From Candidatus Omnitrophota bacterium (GTDB lineage: Bacteria > Omnitrophota > Gorgyraeia > 2-01-FULL-45-10): a stretch of 34,859 bases of DNA. The stretch spans positions 1 through 34,859 of the forward strand of contig JAUYDB010000186.1 in assembly GCA_030691985.1 (NCBI GenBank), given 5' to 3'. The stretch's first letter is position 1, and every line of letters begins with the position of its first letter. This document shows, piece after piece, positions 17,235 to 27,306 of the stretch. Under the pieces are notes generated by a model that was not told the DNA's origin, did no database searches, and saw only the letters and a program-made list of their open reading frames with translations. Both the position numbers and the translations under genes were made by a program.

Positions 17235-20200
17235 ACAAGGATACCTTTACTTTGAGGCCGGCGCTGGCGGCCGCGGGCGCATTTTTGGCAGCCGTTATTT
17301 TTTTCAGCCATCCTTCTGTCGCGGCCGCGGGCGAGAGCACCGCGCATATCGATCTCAAGATGATCCTTGAAGACAACCGCCGTGATTTTTATTCAGAAAG
17401 GCAGGATCTCCTGCTCGACATACTCCGTACTATGATAAACCAGGTACCCGAGGGAAGCGAAAGCGAAGATGTCGCGAAATGGGTGCAGGATTTTACTGAA
17501 AAGGGATTTATTAAGGGATCGTCCGGTGAATTTCTTTTTGCCGACGCGAACGCACAGCTTTGCGAAAAATTTCTCGGTATCGTTCAAGAGTCCGGCTGTA
17601 GACTGGACCGGAATTTCCTGAGGCGTATATATGAGCGGTGCCAGGCCGGTCCCGAAGTGATTGAATTTAAATATTTTTTGGAACCGGCCTGGCTTAATTT
17701 CAGCTCAAACCTGGCCGACGAAGAGACATACCAGGCGCTGTCAGGCCTCTTAGACAGGATGAGCGGCGCCGGTAAGATGCGCGAGTACCTGATGCTATTA
17801 TATTACGGTTATAAAACGCATGGCAAGCACGAGACCGATTTCGACGGCCGCATAGACGGCGGATTATTGGGATCGCCGTCTTTGAGAGCGGAGGACATAA
17901 AGGATCTCTATGGAGTTCTGAAACAGGATTATTGGGGCAGTTTTCAGATAAAGAGGGACTGGATGCTCGAAAAGGCCGCATGGAGGCTTTTCAACGATTT
18001 TTCGCCTCAGGACTGGGCCGGGAAGATTGAGCCAAGCATAGCGCTCGATCTCGCAAGCATATTGACAATGGCCGGAAAGACCAATGACCATGACAGGATT
18101 TCGCTTGTTGATTGGTTTAAGAAGATGGGGGCGTGCATAAAAAAATCCCCCGCAGACATCCCCGTCCGGTCTCTATTGACTTATTTTATCTCAAATTCGG
18201 GGCTTTCTTTACGCGAATCGTTCCAGGCGCTCCGTGAATTCTTCGCTGATGACCAGAGGATGTTTACGGCGCTCCATGAGTCGCCGCCGGATTCATCCGC
18301 GATGGGGATATGGAATAAAGATAAAGAGAACGCCGCGGAATGTATGACATTATTAGATGGTTTTTTCCAGATAGGCAGTGCGGGGGAATGGGATGTTGGC
18401 CTATGGGACTGCCTCAGGGATTATTACTACGTGCCGCGTCCGACGCAGGTCAGAGAGAGGCTTTTTAACACGATCATAAAGCCGATTTACGAAAGCCGGG
18501 AGCTTGCCGCCAACCCTGTCAGAAAAAGAATGTTACGCGAGGCCGAAGAGAGCAAATCTTTTATGCTCGAAAGCCATCGCTATGAGATCGCGCACCATCT
18601 CCTGACGACCTCCCCAATGACCGACATGGCCGCGATAGAAAATAAGGATAGCGATACCTTATCGTTCGCGATCCAGGTCTTCAATAACCTCGCGCCGGAA
18701 AGCGCCGAATTATACGATTCAGACTCGTTGAAGAAAGCGATAAAATCGTCCGGCGAGACGATGCCTCAAGATAAGCCGGAGCGGATCTTGCGTTATGTCA
18801 ACTTTGTCTTATCTGAACCACTTCTTCTCATGTGTTATGCCTTTATGGGAAAGACGGATCTCACCGGAGGCGTTGCCTTTTCGCTTGATAATGAGGCGCA
18901 GGTCAGGCAGTTTGAGGCGGTATTGAGAAGGATCGTGCAGATCAAAGGCGACCTGATGCAAAACTACGGCAGGAGTCTCGGCCGTGTCAAGGCGCTCGAA
19001 AAGATAGCGGAAGAGATCATCAGTAAGATGGAAGACGCTATTCAGAGGAAAGATACAAAACAGATCGTCAATCTGATCCGCCTCACCTTAAAAATAACCG
19101 TTATATTGGAGGACGACTCGTATATCGATCGTATTCTTCTCAGTTTGCGCAAAGACGTGTTTGGAGTAGGGGATGATCCGTACCTGTTTGTGCAGTTGTC
19201 GGGCGCGGATCTGGATGCGAAGGCCGGTTATTTTCATCTGTTGTGCTCAGACGATCTGGTGAGCGCGCTAAGGGCGGTCGGAAAAAGGAAATATTTCGAA
19301 AAATTTTACAGGATGCTTTATATGCCCCTTCGCAGCATTTATGGCTTTTTCAACAAGGTCGGGGCCGAGCCATATCTGAAATTTGTATCAGAATTTACGG
19401 AAGGCAAGTATGACACGCCTGAGGATGTAGACATGAACGGCCTGTTCGATGCGGAAGTAGAGAGCCTTGGCTCGATCCATGATGAGACGGGCCGTCCGAA
19501 GTATATCGATGCCGAAGAGGCTATCGCGTCCTTTATCGCGGGTCCGAATTTCGAAAAACTGGGCATAAAATCATGGAACGATCCACACCGCATAAATATG
19601 AACAAGAACGTCAACTTAGGGGTGCTATACCGTCTTCTGAATAAGACCAAAGTTAACGACTGGGCCATGGCAGAATGTCCTGACAATACCCGCGCGAAAA
19701 ATTATAGACAGGTCGCGGAGGTGTTTATTGAAAATATGGAAAATCCGGACCGTATGGACAAACCAGTCTCCTTGTCCGGACAGCCGGAGCTATACTCAAA
19801 ATGGGATTTTTTCGTCTTCGTCCGGTCTCTTGTCGATCTATATGAGATATACGGATATCCTCTGCCGGTTACTGCGTCGTCGTCGACAATGTTTACGGGC
19901 GCGCCGGAAGGCGGTATTAAACGCGACCCCCTGATAGGGAATATAAACGATGTGGCAACGAGAAAGCTCGACGGGACTTTGCGCGCTTCCGTGATAGAAA
20001 AGTTCGTGGGCGCGCCGGAGGCCAGCCAGACCGCGGGCTCCGGCAGGTCTGAGATGCTGGGGGAAACCACCCTCCTTCTACCCAATTCGGACGATAATAA
20101 CGCGGGCGAGAAAACAGAGCTCGATAGATACTGGGTGCTGAAAGAAGGCCTGTTCAAGCGGATAAGCTCGTCCCTTGACGATGCGGCCGCATCCGCGGAT

Positions 20201-22189
20201 AAACTAAGGCGATTGATACTGTTATGCCGTATGGAGACCAGCGTTTATGGTCTCGATAACGAGAAGGCGGGTTTTGGATATGAGCGCGTCAGATCGAAGT
20301 ATATGGCCCCCCTTGGAAAAGTTGACCAGACGACACTGCGGCTTGAGGAATTCCGGCTGAAAGAGGTGAATCAGCCGAACGGCCGGGAGGCCAATACCGT
20401 CCTGGAGCTTGCGCCGGTGGTGCAGCAGCTTGTCGATGTCCTGTCCAAAGATTACGACCTGATGAGGGTCCTGACAAAGGGTAAGGCTGATTCCGTTTCT
20501 CAGGCGATCCTCGCCTTGTACAAGGCCGCCAATCCTAATAACATACTCGAGGAATTAAAAGACGACCACGTCGAAACGCTATGGTTTTTAACGACAAGGT
20601 GCCGCAATGCCCTTGCCGACTCGGCGGGCCGGCTCGAGAGCTTGAGCCAGGAAGAAAAGGCGGCTACGGCGGGTATCATGTCATCGCTCTTTGTAATCTA
20701 CAGTTATTTCATGCCCTACATCGATTCCGGGTTTAACGTAGGCGCCATCTTCGATGTTAAAAACGCGCTGCCGGTATTTTGTATGCTCAATTACGATATC
20801 AAGGCGCCGGCAACGAAGCTCCTCGGTGTTTATGAGAGCTCCTGGAGCGGTATAAAAGGCGCCGTGAGGATGAGGCCGTTTGAGCTGGAGACGTTCCTGA
20901 TATGCCACAATTTCTTGCCCATATATCTTCTCGAGGCGGGCCTTAATGACTCCACGCGGTTTCTTAAATTGGTTGAGGGCAGACAGATCAGCGTCAGGGT
21001 GTATAATTTCCGATTGTTGTGGGAACGGGAAGACAGGGCGACGGTTTCTATGGAGCATCTCTGCGGCGAGATAATGGGCGGGATGGAGAATAACAAAAAT
21101 ATCCTGACGGCATCGGCCGAATTAACGGACGATGTGTACCTGGAGTATTTTTTCGGGGATATGCGGCGCGTTCTGAACAAAAAGCCCAAGTTTGAAACCC
21201 AAATGCCGCAGAATTTTGATTCTGTTGTGCAGAGATTGGCCGTGTTGCCCGAGGATGACAGGGTTGTCAGGCTTAAGAGCGATCTGGAACGAAAGATTTC
21301 TGAATTGGCCGGTTCGGCTCAGTCGGAAGAATCGGATAAGAGGAAGAAACGGTTTGAAGAGGCGCTCAACGATGTGAGCGGATTAAAAGGCAAGGTAGAT
21401 GCTGTCCTGGACAAGAGATATGAATATTTTGGAAAGGTTCTCGCGAAGCAGTTCAGATCGGTTTTTACCATCCAGAAGGCCTGCGAAGAGGCGGTCGAAC
21501 ACGTGAACCGGCGATCGCCGCGGCAGATGTTTAAAGCGATGGTTCAACCAGCCGATGAATATGCCTCATCGAGGCTTTCGGCAGAAGTGTGGCGGCGGTA
21601 TAACAAGTTCTATGAGGCGGCGCTCTTTGATGAAAAAGGAGGCTTCGCGCGTGAACTGGAAGAGCGGATGGTAAGATTGTTTTACGAACCGCCTAAAAAT
21701 AACGAAAGAAAGGCCGATTACAAGCGGTCGCGTCTTGTAAAATTTGCGCAGTTTCTTGACGGCGGTGAGATAAAGGATGAGCCCGCGAAATTGAAAGTGA
21801 CTACGGCTGGGTTTGCGGCCTGTGCCAATAAAAGCGCGGACACCCGGTCAGCCGTAGACTCAAAGTATATTGAGGCCGGCGCGCGTTTTTTAAAGTGCCT
21901 GTTTTGCGGTGAGTACATGGAGCGCGGCTATCCGTTCATCGGGGATATAGTTTGGGACAAAGACGAAAAAGGCCGGATAACTGTTAAGCCGTTACCTTAC
22001 GATGATAAGACAGGTGAAGAGGAAACGCGCGACCTGTTGAAATGGATTTTTGACTGTGGCGAGAAATACGGAAACATACCGGAGCTCAGAAAATTGTTCT
22101 TAAGGCAGGATGTTGTCATGGGAAAGCCGCAGCCGGAACCGGCGGCTCAAACCGTCCAAAACACGGAGAAAGACGAGGCGGTTGTATGA
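17231..22189 (+). CDS. Giant exported helical protein, unknown function (1652 aa)
   Basis: I do not recognise this 1652-aa protein. The GTG start overlaps the previous stop (GTGA) and has GAGGAAGG six bases upstream. A signal peptide covers about residues 1-33 and probably ends at SVAAA before GESTAH. The mature part appears helical throughout, rich in charged and aromatic residues, without obvious catalytic motifs, internal sequence repeats or further membrane segments. Near the C-terminus a lone CLFCGEYM pair (one CxxC) might bind metal or form a disulfide. The last 20 residues are proline- and glutamine-rich and probably disordered. It is the largest gene in the window and lies in the translationally coupled core of the cluster, so it is probably made in fixed proportion with its neighbours as a periplasmic or surface scaffold. 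Confidence 0.8.
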   Translation: MNKDTFTLRPALAAAGAFLAAVIFFSHPSVAAAGESTAHIDLKMILEDNRRDFYSERQDLLLDILRTMINQVPEGSESEDVAKWVQDFTEKGFIKGSSGEFLFADANAQLCEKFLGIVQESGCRLDRNFLRRIYERCQAGPEVIEFKYFLEPAWLNFSSNLADEETYQALSGLLDRMSGAGKMREYLMLLYYGYKTHGKHETDFDGRIDGGLLGSPSLRAEDIKDLYGVLKQDYWGSFQIKRDWMLEKAAWRLFNDFSPQDWAGKIEPSIALDLASILTMAGKTNDHDRISLVDWFKKMGACIKKSPADIPVRSLLTYFISNSGLSLRESFQALREFFADDQRMFTALHESPPDSSAMGIWNKDKENAAECMTLLDGFFQIGSAGEWDVGLWDCLRDYYYVPRPTQVRERLFNTIIKPIYESRELAANPVRKRMLREAEESKSFMLESHRYEIAHHLLTTSPMTDMAAIENKDSDTLSFAIQVFNNLAPESAELYDSDSLKKAIKSSGETMPQDKPERILRYVNFVLSEPLLLMCYAFMGKTDLTGGVAFSLDNEAQVRQFEAVLRRIVQIKGDLMQNYGRSLGRVKALEKIAEEIISKMEDAIQRKDTKQIVNLIRLTLKITVILEDDSYIDRILLSLRKDVFGVGDDPYLFVQLSGADLDAKAGYFHLLCSDDLVSALRAVGKRKYFEKFYRMLYMPLRSIYGFFNKVGAEPYLKFVSEFTEGKYDTPEDVDMNGLFDAEVESLGSIHDETGRPKYIDAEEAIASFIAGPNFEKLGIKSWNDPHRINMNKNVNLGVLYRLLNKTKVNDWAMAECPDNTRAKNYRQVAEVFIENMENPDRMDKPVSLSGQPELYSKWDFFVFVRSLVDLYEIYGYPLPVTASSSTMFTGAPEGGIKRDPLIGNINDVATRKLDGTLRASVIEKFVGAPEASQTAGSGRSEMLGETTLLLPNSDDNNAGEKTELDRYWVLKEGLFKRISSSLDDAAASADKLRRLILLCRMETSVYGLDNEKAGFGYERVRSKYMAPLGKVDQTTLRLEEFRLKEVNQPNGREANTVLELAPVVQQLVDVLSKDYDLMRVLTKGKADSVSQAILALYKAANPNNILEELKDDHVETLWFLTTRCRNALADSAGRLESLSQEEKAATAGIMSSLFVIYSYFMPYIDSGFNVGAIFDVKNALPVFCMLNYDIKAPATKLLGVYESSWSGIKGAVRMRPFELETFLICHNFLPIYLLEAGLNDSTRFLKLVEGRQISVRVYNFRLLWEREDRATVSMEHLCGEIMGGMENNKNILTASAELTDDVYLEYFFGDMRRVLNKKPKFETQMPQNFDSVVQRLAVLPEDDRVVRLKSDLERKISELAGSAQSEESDKRKKRFEEALNDVSGLKGKVDAVLDKRYEYFGKVLAKQFRSVFTIQKACEEAVEHVNRRSPRQMFKAMVQPADEYASSRLSAEVWRRYNKFYEAALFDEKGGFARELEERMVRLFYEPPKNNERKADYKRSRLVKFAQFLDGGEIKDEPAKLKVTTAGFAACANKSADTRSAVDSKYIEAGARFLKCLFCGEYMERGYPFIGDIVWDKDEKGRITVKPLPYDDKTGEEETRDLLKWIFDCGEKYGNIPELRKLFLRQDVVMGKPQPEPAAQTVQNTEKDEAVV

Positions 22190-23271
22190 CTCGATTTAAC
22201 GACATGGAGGCGTTTCTGGCTTATTTCGGCTTGGTGGCAGACTACTGGAAAAATATGGTCCGGCATGGCGCTAAAGCGGATGATTACCGGCGCATCGTGG
22301 AAAGGTTTATAGAAAAGATGGCGGAGCAAGTTGATACCTGTTTTGCCCAGGAAGCGATAGAATGGGTCGATATGCTCGAATCGGAACCTTTTAACGAGCT
22401 TGTGGATATGGAATCCGTGGCAAAGCGTTTTACTGTCAGGGTCGCGCGCGCCGTGGCGGGAGCTTCCGCCGGAAAACCCGTCGACGCTGTTGAGTGGATA
22501 CGTTTTGTAGATACGCGCAAATTTATTTATGTTCTGAAGAACAAGGCCTATTCATGGGTGGATGAATGTCTTGCGGGTGTATGCGATAGCAGGGTCTCAT
22601 CAGAAGTTGCCAGGGCCGCATACGGCGTTTTGGAAAAAACGGCGCCGCAGGACGCGCGCCGGAGTTCTTTCTGTGAAGGCCTGAATAGTCTTAAACTGCC
22701 TCCGGGGAAAAATATTTGGGAAGCGGGCTCGTTCAGAGAGGCGCTATGGGCCTGTACGATTAACGCGGCATCCTGCGCGCCAAAGATCAAGCGCTGCGCC
22801 GCGGACATATTTACAATGGTAAAGGATGACCCCCATCTTTTTGGGGTATGGGTTGGCGTTTGCGATAAATTCACATCGGAAGGTATAGGTCTTTGGGGCG
22901 GGGACGAAGGCCCTCTTCGGAAGGCGGCGGAGTATCCAACCGCCGGAACATCTCTCGATGGGGTCGCGCACGACAAAACTGGTATCAGCTCTAAAGAGAT
23001 AACCCTCATGTATTTTTATTCCCAGGATGTCCTGCTGTGCCAGCATCAGTCCCCTATAGTGAACAGGGTGACAGGCAGATTGCCCGGCGCGGTTACCGTT
23101 AGACGGCTGGACGCTGACAAAAGAGGTGATAGGCCCCTTTTTACGCGCTTCGGCGTTAAGGTGGTGCCAACACTTATTATCGCAGGTGATGGGTTGGAGC
23201 TAAAACGTTACACCGGGCTCCAGGGCGAGGAGGCTCTTGTGTCGGAGCTGAAAAAAATTGTCGAAAGGTAA
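22186..23271 (+). CDS. Helical protein with a C-terminal monothiol thioredoxin-fold domain
   Basis: The 361-aa product has no signal peptide. Residues 1-265 are helical and unrecognised. Residues 271-361 follow the thioredoxin pattern closely: strand ITLMYFYSQ, active-site position LCQHQ (Cys285 at the usual first cysteine, Gln288 in place of the second), strand VTVRRLDAD, FGVKVVPTLII with the cis-proline Pro328, then a DG turn and a final helix. The CxxC is therefore reduced to CxxQ. This rules out normal dithiol-disulfide exchange but would permit a mixed disulfide, holdase or purely structural role. ATG 22186 overlaps the previous stop (ATGA), with GAGG seven bases upstream. It is cytosolic, unlike the proteins on either side, so it probably acts with the MoxR/VWA part of the system. 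Confidence 0.82.
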   Translation: MTRFNDMEAFLAYFGLVADYWKNMVRHGAKADDYRRIVERFIEKMAEQVDTCFAQEAIEWVDMLESEPFNELVDMESVAKRFTVRVARAVAGASAGKPVDAVEWIRFVDTRKFIYVLKNKAYSWVDECLAGVCDSRVSSEVARAAYGVLEKTAPQDARRSSFCEGLNSLKLPPGKNIWEAGSFREALWACTINAASCAPKIKRCAADIFTMVKDDPHLFGVWVGVCDKFTSEGIGLWGGDEGPLRKAAEYPTAGTSLDGVAHDKTGISSKEITLMYFYSQDVLLCQHQSPIVNRVTGRLPGAVTVRRLDADKRGDRPLFTRFGVKVVPTLIIAGDGLELKRYTGLQGEEALVSELKKIVER

Positions 23272-23275
23272 GAGC

Positions 23276-24598
23276 GTGCTTACGAAAAGTATATTTTGGA
23301 CCACGATGGTGGTGTGCGTCGCGGCCTCTTTACCTTTATGTTTACGCGCGCACGCTGAGGAAAGCATGATGGACCCATGGGCAACCTCGTTCCATGATCA
23401 GGTCAAGAGGTCTAACGACGTTTACGTTAAAAATAACATTCTTGTTCACCTGGAGTCGGTTGATAAGCTCAATAAGGAGATACGCGAGGCATCGCTTTCA
23501 CGGTTTAACACCGGCCTTGACCTTGGCGACGCGAAGGAATCCGATATCGATAAAGTCATAGCTAGTCTCGTTGCGTTCCAGAAGAAGCATAACGCCCGTC
23601 TCGAAGGATGGGCGGGGAAAAATACCGCCTTCGGGAGTTTTGTCGATCCGCTTAAGATGCGCGCCGCGCAGGTGAAGAGCCTCAAGGACGCGCGTTTTCC
23701 ACAGCCATGGCCTTTTGCGGCCATACACTGGTATCCACGCGCCCGAAAATTAAAATTGGAAAACCAGGAAATACCGAAAGACGGACTCGGGTTTAAACCC
23801 GACCTGTGGCAGGACGCCGACGCCCTGACCCAGAAATACGCGTTATTCAGCTTCATGCGCAAAACCCTCAACGTCCGGCAGTTTGAAGAGGCCTTCCTTG
23901 ATGATCAAACGGGTTATAAGTCCTTTTGGAAAATCTCATCCAAGGCCATAAATTTTAAACGTTGGCGTTATCAGGATTATTACATCTACCGCTATATATC
24001 TCCATTAGGCTTGCCCGCAGCTGAAAAAGGAAACCTGAAGTTCTTTGTCCTGGTCCAATGCGCGTTATCCAGAGGAACCGATAAATTTCAGGATTTTTAC
24101 AACGCTAAACTCCGATTTTTCGCGGATTTGACGGAAGAAATGAAACGCGAAGATTGTGTGAGAATGGCCGCAAGGACTTACATGGATTTGTACGCCTTCG
24201 TATGCCGTTCGTTTCCGTGTGTCAGCGCGTTTCGGATTAAGGATGCCGCGGCGGGCGCCTCGATATATGAATTTCTGGACGGCTATCCCGGAGATAAGCC
24301 GGCGAGAATGGAGTTCGGCGAAAACTCACCGGCAGGTATCGCGTTCAGGCTGTACGAGCGGCTTAATACCTCAAGCCGCGGCTCGCAATCCCAGAGGGAG
24401 CTTACGGAACGGATATTTTCGCCGATCCTTCTTCTTCAGTTCCGGCTGCCGGCCGATTTTTCAAACAGGCTTACGGATTTCCCGTATGAAGATATCAAAG
24501 TGGGTTTCAAGGGCTACCTCGATTTTTATGATGCGCTTACCGCGCCCGGCCCGGTTTTCGGCAAAAAGGCATGGACGATAAAAGGAATTTTCAGGTGA
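23276..24598 (+). CDS. Exported protein of unknown function (440 aa)
   Basis: No family is recognised. GTG 23276 is chosen as the start because AAGG lies seven bases upstream and the codon follows the previous stop by four bases; a TTG at 23258 in the same frame is the alternative. The first 25 residues form a signal peptide ending near RAHA before EESMM. The rest is a mixed helical protein with many aromatic residues (for example a WRYQDYYIYRYISP stretch) and a few cysteines (CRSFPC) that could form a disulfide in the periplasm. No membrane segment follows the signal. The stop overlaps the GTG of the next gene. It is probably a periplasmic partner of the large exported proteins or of the membrane protein that follows. 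Confidence 0.75.
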   Translation: MLTKSIFWTTMVVCVAASLPLCLRAHAEESMMDPWATSFHDQVKRSNDVYVKNNILVHLESVDKLNKEIREASLSRFNTGLDLGDAKESDIDKVIASLVAFQKKHNARLEGWAGKNTAFGSFVDPLKMRAAQVKSLKDARFPQPWPFAAIHWYPRARKLKLENQEIPKDGLGFKPDLWQDADALTQKYALFSFMRKTLNVRQFEEAFLDDQTGYKSFWKISSKAINFKRWRYQDYYIYRYISPLGLPAAEKGNLKFFVLVQCALSRGTDKFQDFYNAKLRFFADLTEEMKREDCVRMAARTYMDLYAFVCRSFPCVSAFRIKDAAAGASIYEFLDGYPGDKPARMEFGENSPAGIAFRLYERLNTSSRGSQSQRELTERIFSPILLLQFRLPADFSNRLTDFPYEDIKVGFKGYLDFYDALTAPGPVFGKKAWTIKGIFR

Positions 24599-27303
24599 AG
24601 ATCAGAGCCACAATCAGCGTTTTTACATCTCTTATTTTTTTGTCCGTCCTTATCGGCATATTTTCGATATTTGTGTTTCAGAAGTCGTTTTTGCCTTTGT
24701 CGGGCCCGGGTGAAAACGGCAAAGGCTGGGCCGATGATGTCATGACTTTTTATGAATCGGCGTCCGAGAAGACTCTTGAGGAGGCTTATCGCTCAAACGT
24801 CAAACGCATAGAAATCCGTCCCCAGGAAAATTCAAGCCGCTATCACTGCGCCAGCCCGTGCAACGAAGGCCTGGCGGGCGCGGTAGTTAAGAAGCTTTAT
24901 AATGGCCGGTCTGAAAAGATTCCCGAGGTTTTGTTTTGGCGTGAGCCGTTATTTGCGAGCTCATCCTGCCGTGGGATTCTTTATTTTTGCAATTGGCTGA
25001 CCGCGAATCTGCGCTTTCTTTCCCCGCAAAAAGGCAAAGGCACGCCGGGCCCTTGCTCTATGGGATTATTCAGGATGCGCCCTGACGGCAGGGCGGAACC
25101 GGCAAAGGAACTTACAAGCCAACCAACACTCTACCTGACTATAGAGATCAGCGATGTAAAGATGCATGCCGGGCAAAATACCTTTAAAGCGGAGTTTTGT
25201 CTGCGCGCCGATGACGGGGATCCGAAAAAAGGCGCGGTTATTTTGAAAGAGTCCTATAAAGGGGCGACCACGCAAATCTTCTGGTTCATCAGGCAAAAAT
25301 GCCCCGGATGGTTCATGTTTGTGAATATCGTACTGATCTTCATGCTTTCCGGTTTTCTTTTTTGGTTTCGGAACCTGCCATATCCCGCCGTCAAGATAGG
25401 CCTCCTCTGCTGTATGCTGGGGCAGATCTATGTCATGGCGCTTTTATTATTATCTCCAATTCCGCGGGAGCAGCTGCAGTTTTTTCATGACCAGACGAAA
25501 ATTTTCTATCTGGTTGATATAAACAGCGAGATCAGATTCGCGCCCGAAAGGTCTGATGGGCAAAAGGCCGGTCCCGATTATCTCGCCAGGCGCCTTGAGG
25601 AGAGGATCAGCGAGCGCGTCGTGGGCCAAAAACCCGGCGAGCTAATGGCGTTCTGGAGATGGTTATGGTCGCGATACAGCATAGGAGCGATTTACCGGCC
25701 GCGCAGGTTTGAGCTGAATCGTCCGTGTGTCATGGACAAATATGAGTTTTCCGGGTTTGAAAAGGATGGGTGGAATTACCTGGGGGTTGTATCCAGGGGA
25801 ATGGAGGACAGCGGTAATTTTACAGCCTCAAACAATGCCTCTATCCTGCGTGAGGCACGCTTAGTTAAGCCGCAAACCGAGCTCAAAAATGCCCTGAAAC
25901 GCGAAGCGCAGGAAAGCGCGAACGGTTCGGCGATGAATCTTGCGCTTGTACTGACAAGCGCGAGCACATCATCTTATAAAGACGTGCTTGAGTTTATGGA
26001 GCCTGCCGAGGCCGCGGCAAGGGATGGCCGTGACCTTCGGGTATTTACTATTTTGGTTCCTTCGATACCGACAACCGGCGCAGACAAATTTTATGATTTC
26101 GAGAACGGGAAAGCCGCGCTCATATCTCTGGAGTCGGACTATATCCTTCCGCTGAACAGCCGCGCATATAAAGCGGATGAACTGGAATCCTTATTAAGAA
26201 AACATGGGATAGAACGTAAGAGCCGCGCCGGAGGCGAACCACAAGTTATTAATCTGCGTTCCGGCCTATATGATATTCCTAATATCAGCGTTGAGGATAA
26301 GGACTATTGGGATACGCCGCGCGACCTTGGTGAATTAAGGCAAAAATACCTGTTTGTTGGGCGGGAGAAAATTGACGCGGCCTGTGACGAGATTGTGAAT
26401 ATACTCAAAGATATGCTCAGCCGCGGATTCGACAATGCGGAGAGACTCATATTTATCCATGTGATCGGCCGTATACCCGTCTTCTGGCTTGCTGTTATAG
26501 CGCTCGCGTCCTACATATTCGGTTTTTTCGCTTTCATCGGCCAATGTAATCCTGTCTTCTTCCGCGAGTTCGAACATGACCCCGCTGTAAGGATTGGCCA
26601 CTATGCCGCGGTGGCGCTCTCCGTAGCGAGCATGGTATTATTCGTTTTCGGAGTGGTCTGGCGCGCGCAGAACCCCGAAGTATGGACGGACTTCGGCGAC
26701 CCCCGCTGGGCTCTCGCGGTCGGTATACTCTGCTGGTTGTCATGGTTTGTAGCGCCGTTCGCATACTTCAAGGTGAGGGGAATAAATGGCCTGAAGGGTG
26801 AAGGGCTTGGCCCGGCGCCGGCCAGATATTGGGCGCTTTCTGTCTGCATGGCAGGCCTAGCGGCCATTTATGCCTCATTCCGGTATATACCGGAAGGCGG
26901 TTTAACCGGATCGAACCTGTTTTGGAAGTTCTGGCTTACATTTTTGCTCGTCAGCCTGACTATCTTCTCGGGACTCATAGCGCCGAAAGGCGATAAGAGT
27001 GTATATGGCGGGATGGGGCATATAGAGTGGTGGCGCAATCCATGGTGGAGCTTCCTTGTTAAGACGCTTCTTATAATGGGGATAATAATACTATTCCGCG
27101 GGGCGTTTCCCGCGACACCAAGCGGATGGAAGGGTATGACGGGCCTGTTTTCGTCGTTCCATCGTTTCGTGTTGACGATAACCATCTTTTGGTCTATAAT
27201 CGGCTTTGCGATTGCCCTTACCGCTAAGCCGATAAGGTTGACATACTGGCTTGGCCCAGCTATCACTGTTGTCGCCAGCCTTGCTCTATTCCTGGGAGGT
27301 TAA
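24595..27303 (+). CDS. Polytopic membrane protein with a large soluble domain, possibly VWA-like
   Basis: The product is 902 aa from GTG 24595, chosen because AAAGGA lies nine bases upstream and GTGA overlaps the previous stop; ATG 24571 is the alternative. TM1 spans about residues 6-28 and is followed by a soluble domain of about 200 residues. TM2 and TM3 (about 238-287) lead into a second soluble domain (about 295-620), and about eight closely spaced TMs run to the C-terminus (626-902). The second soluble domain starts with IFYLVDINSEIR (about 303-314) and later has NLALVLTSAS (about 448-457) followed by VFTILVPS. This order is like the first and fourth strands of a VWA domain with a degraded MIDAS. 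BatA/BatB-type proteins near MoxR genes also place VWA between TMs. The VWA reading is tentative. It is the obvious membrane link between the cytosolic and exported parts. Confidence 0.8.
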   Translation: MKIRATISVFTSLIFLSVLIGIFSIFVFQKSFLPLSGPGENGKGWADDVMTFYESASEKTLEEAYRSNVKRIEIRPQENSSRYHCASPCNEGLAGAVVKKLYNGRSEKIPEVLFWREPLFASSSCRGILYFCNWLTANLRFLSPQKGKGTPGPCSMGLFRMRPDGRAEPAKELTSQPTLYLTIEISDVKMHAGQNTFKAEFCLRADDGDPKKGAVILKESYKGATTQIFWFIRQKCPGWFMFVNIVLIFMLSGFLFWFRNLPYPAVKIGLLCCMLGQIYVMALLLLSPIPREQLQFFHDQTKIFYLVDINSEIRFAPERSDGQKAGPDYLARRLEERISERVVGQKPGELMAFWRWLWSRYSIGAIYRPRRFELNRPCVMDKYEFSGFEKDGWNYLGVVSRGMEDSGNFTASNNASILREARLVKPQTELKNALKREAQESANGSAMNLALVLTSASTSSYKDVLEFMEPAEAAARDGRDLRVFTILVPSIPTTGADKFYDFENGKAALISLESDYILPLNSRAYKADELESLLRKHGIERKSRAGGEPQVINLRSGLYDIPNISVEDKDYWDTPRDLGELRQKYLFVGREKIDAACDEIVNILKDMLSRGFDNAERLIFIHVIGRIPVFWLAVIALASYIFGFFAFIGQCNPVFFREFEHDPAVRIGHYAAVALSVASMVLFVFGVVWRAQNPEVWTDFGDPRWALAVGILCWLSWFVAPFAYFKVRGINGLKGEGLGPAPARYWALSVCMAGLAAIYASFRYIPEGGLTGSNLFWKFWLTFLLVSLTIFSGLIAPKGDKSVYGGMGHIEWWRNPWWSFLVKTLLIMGIIILFRGAFPATPSGWKGMTGLFSSFHRFVLTITIFWSIIGFAIALTAKPIRLTYWLGPAITVVASLALFLGG

Positions 27304-27306
27304 TAT

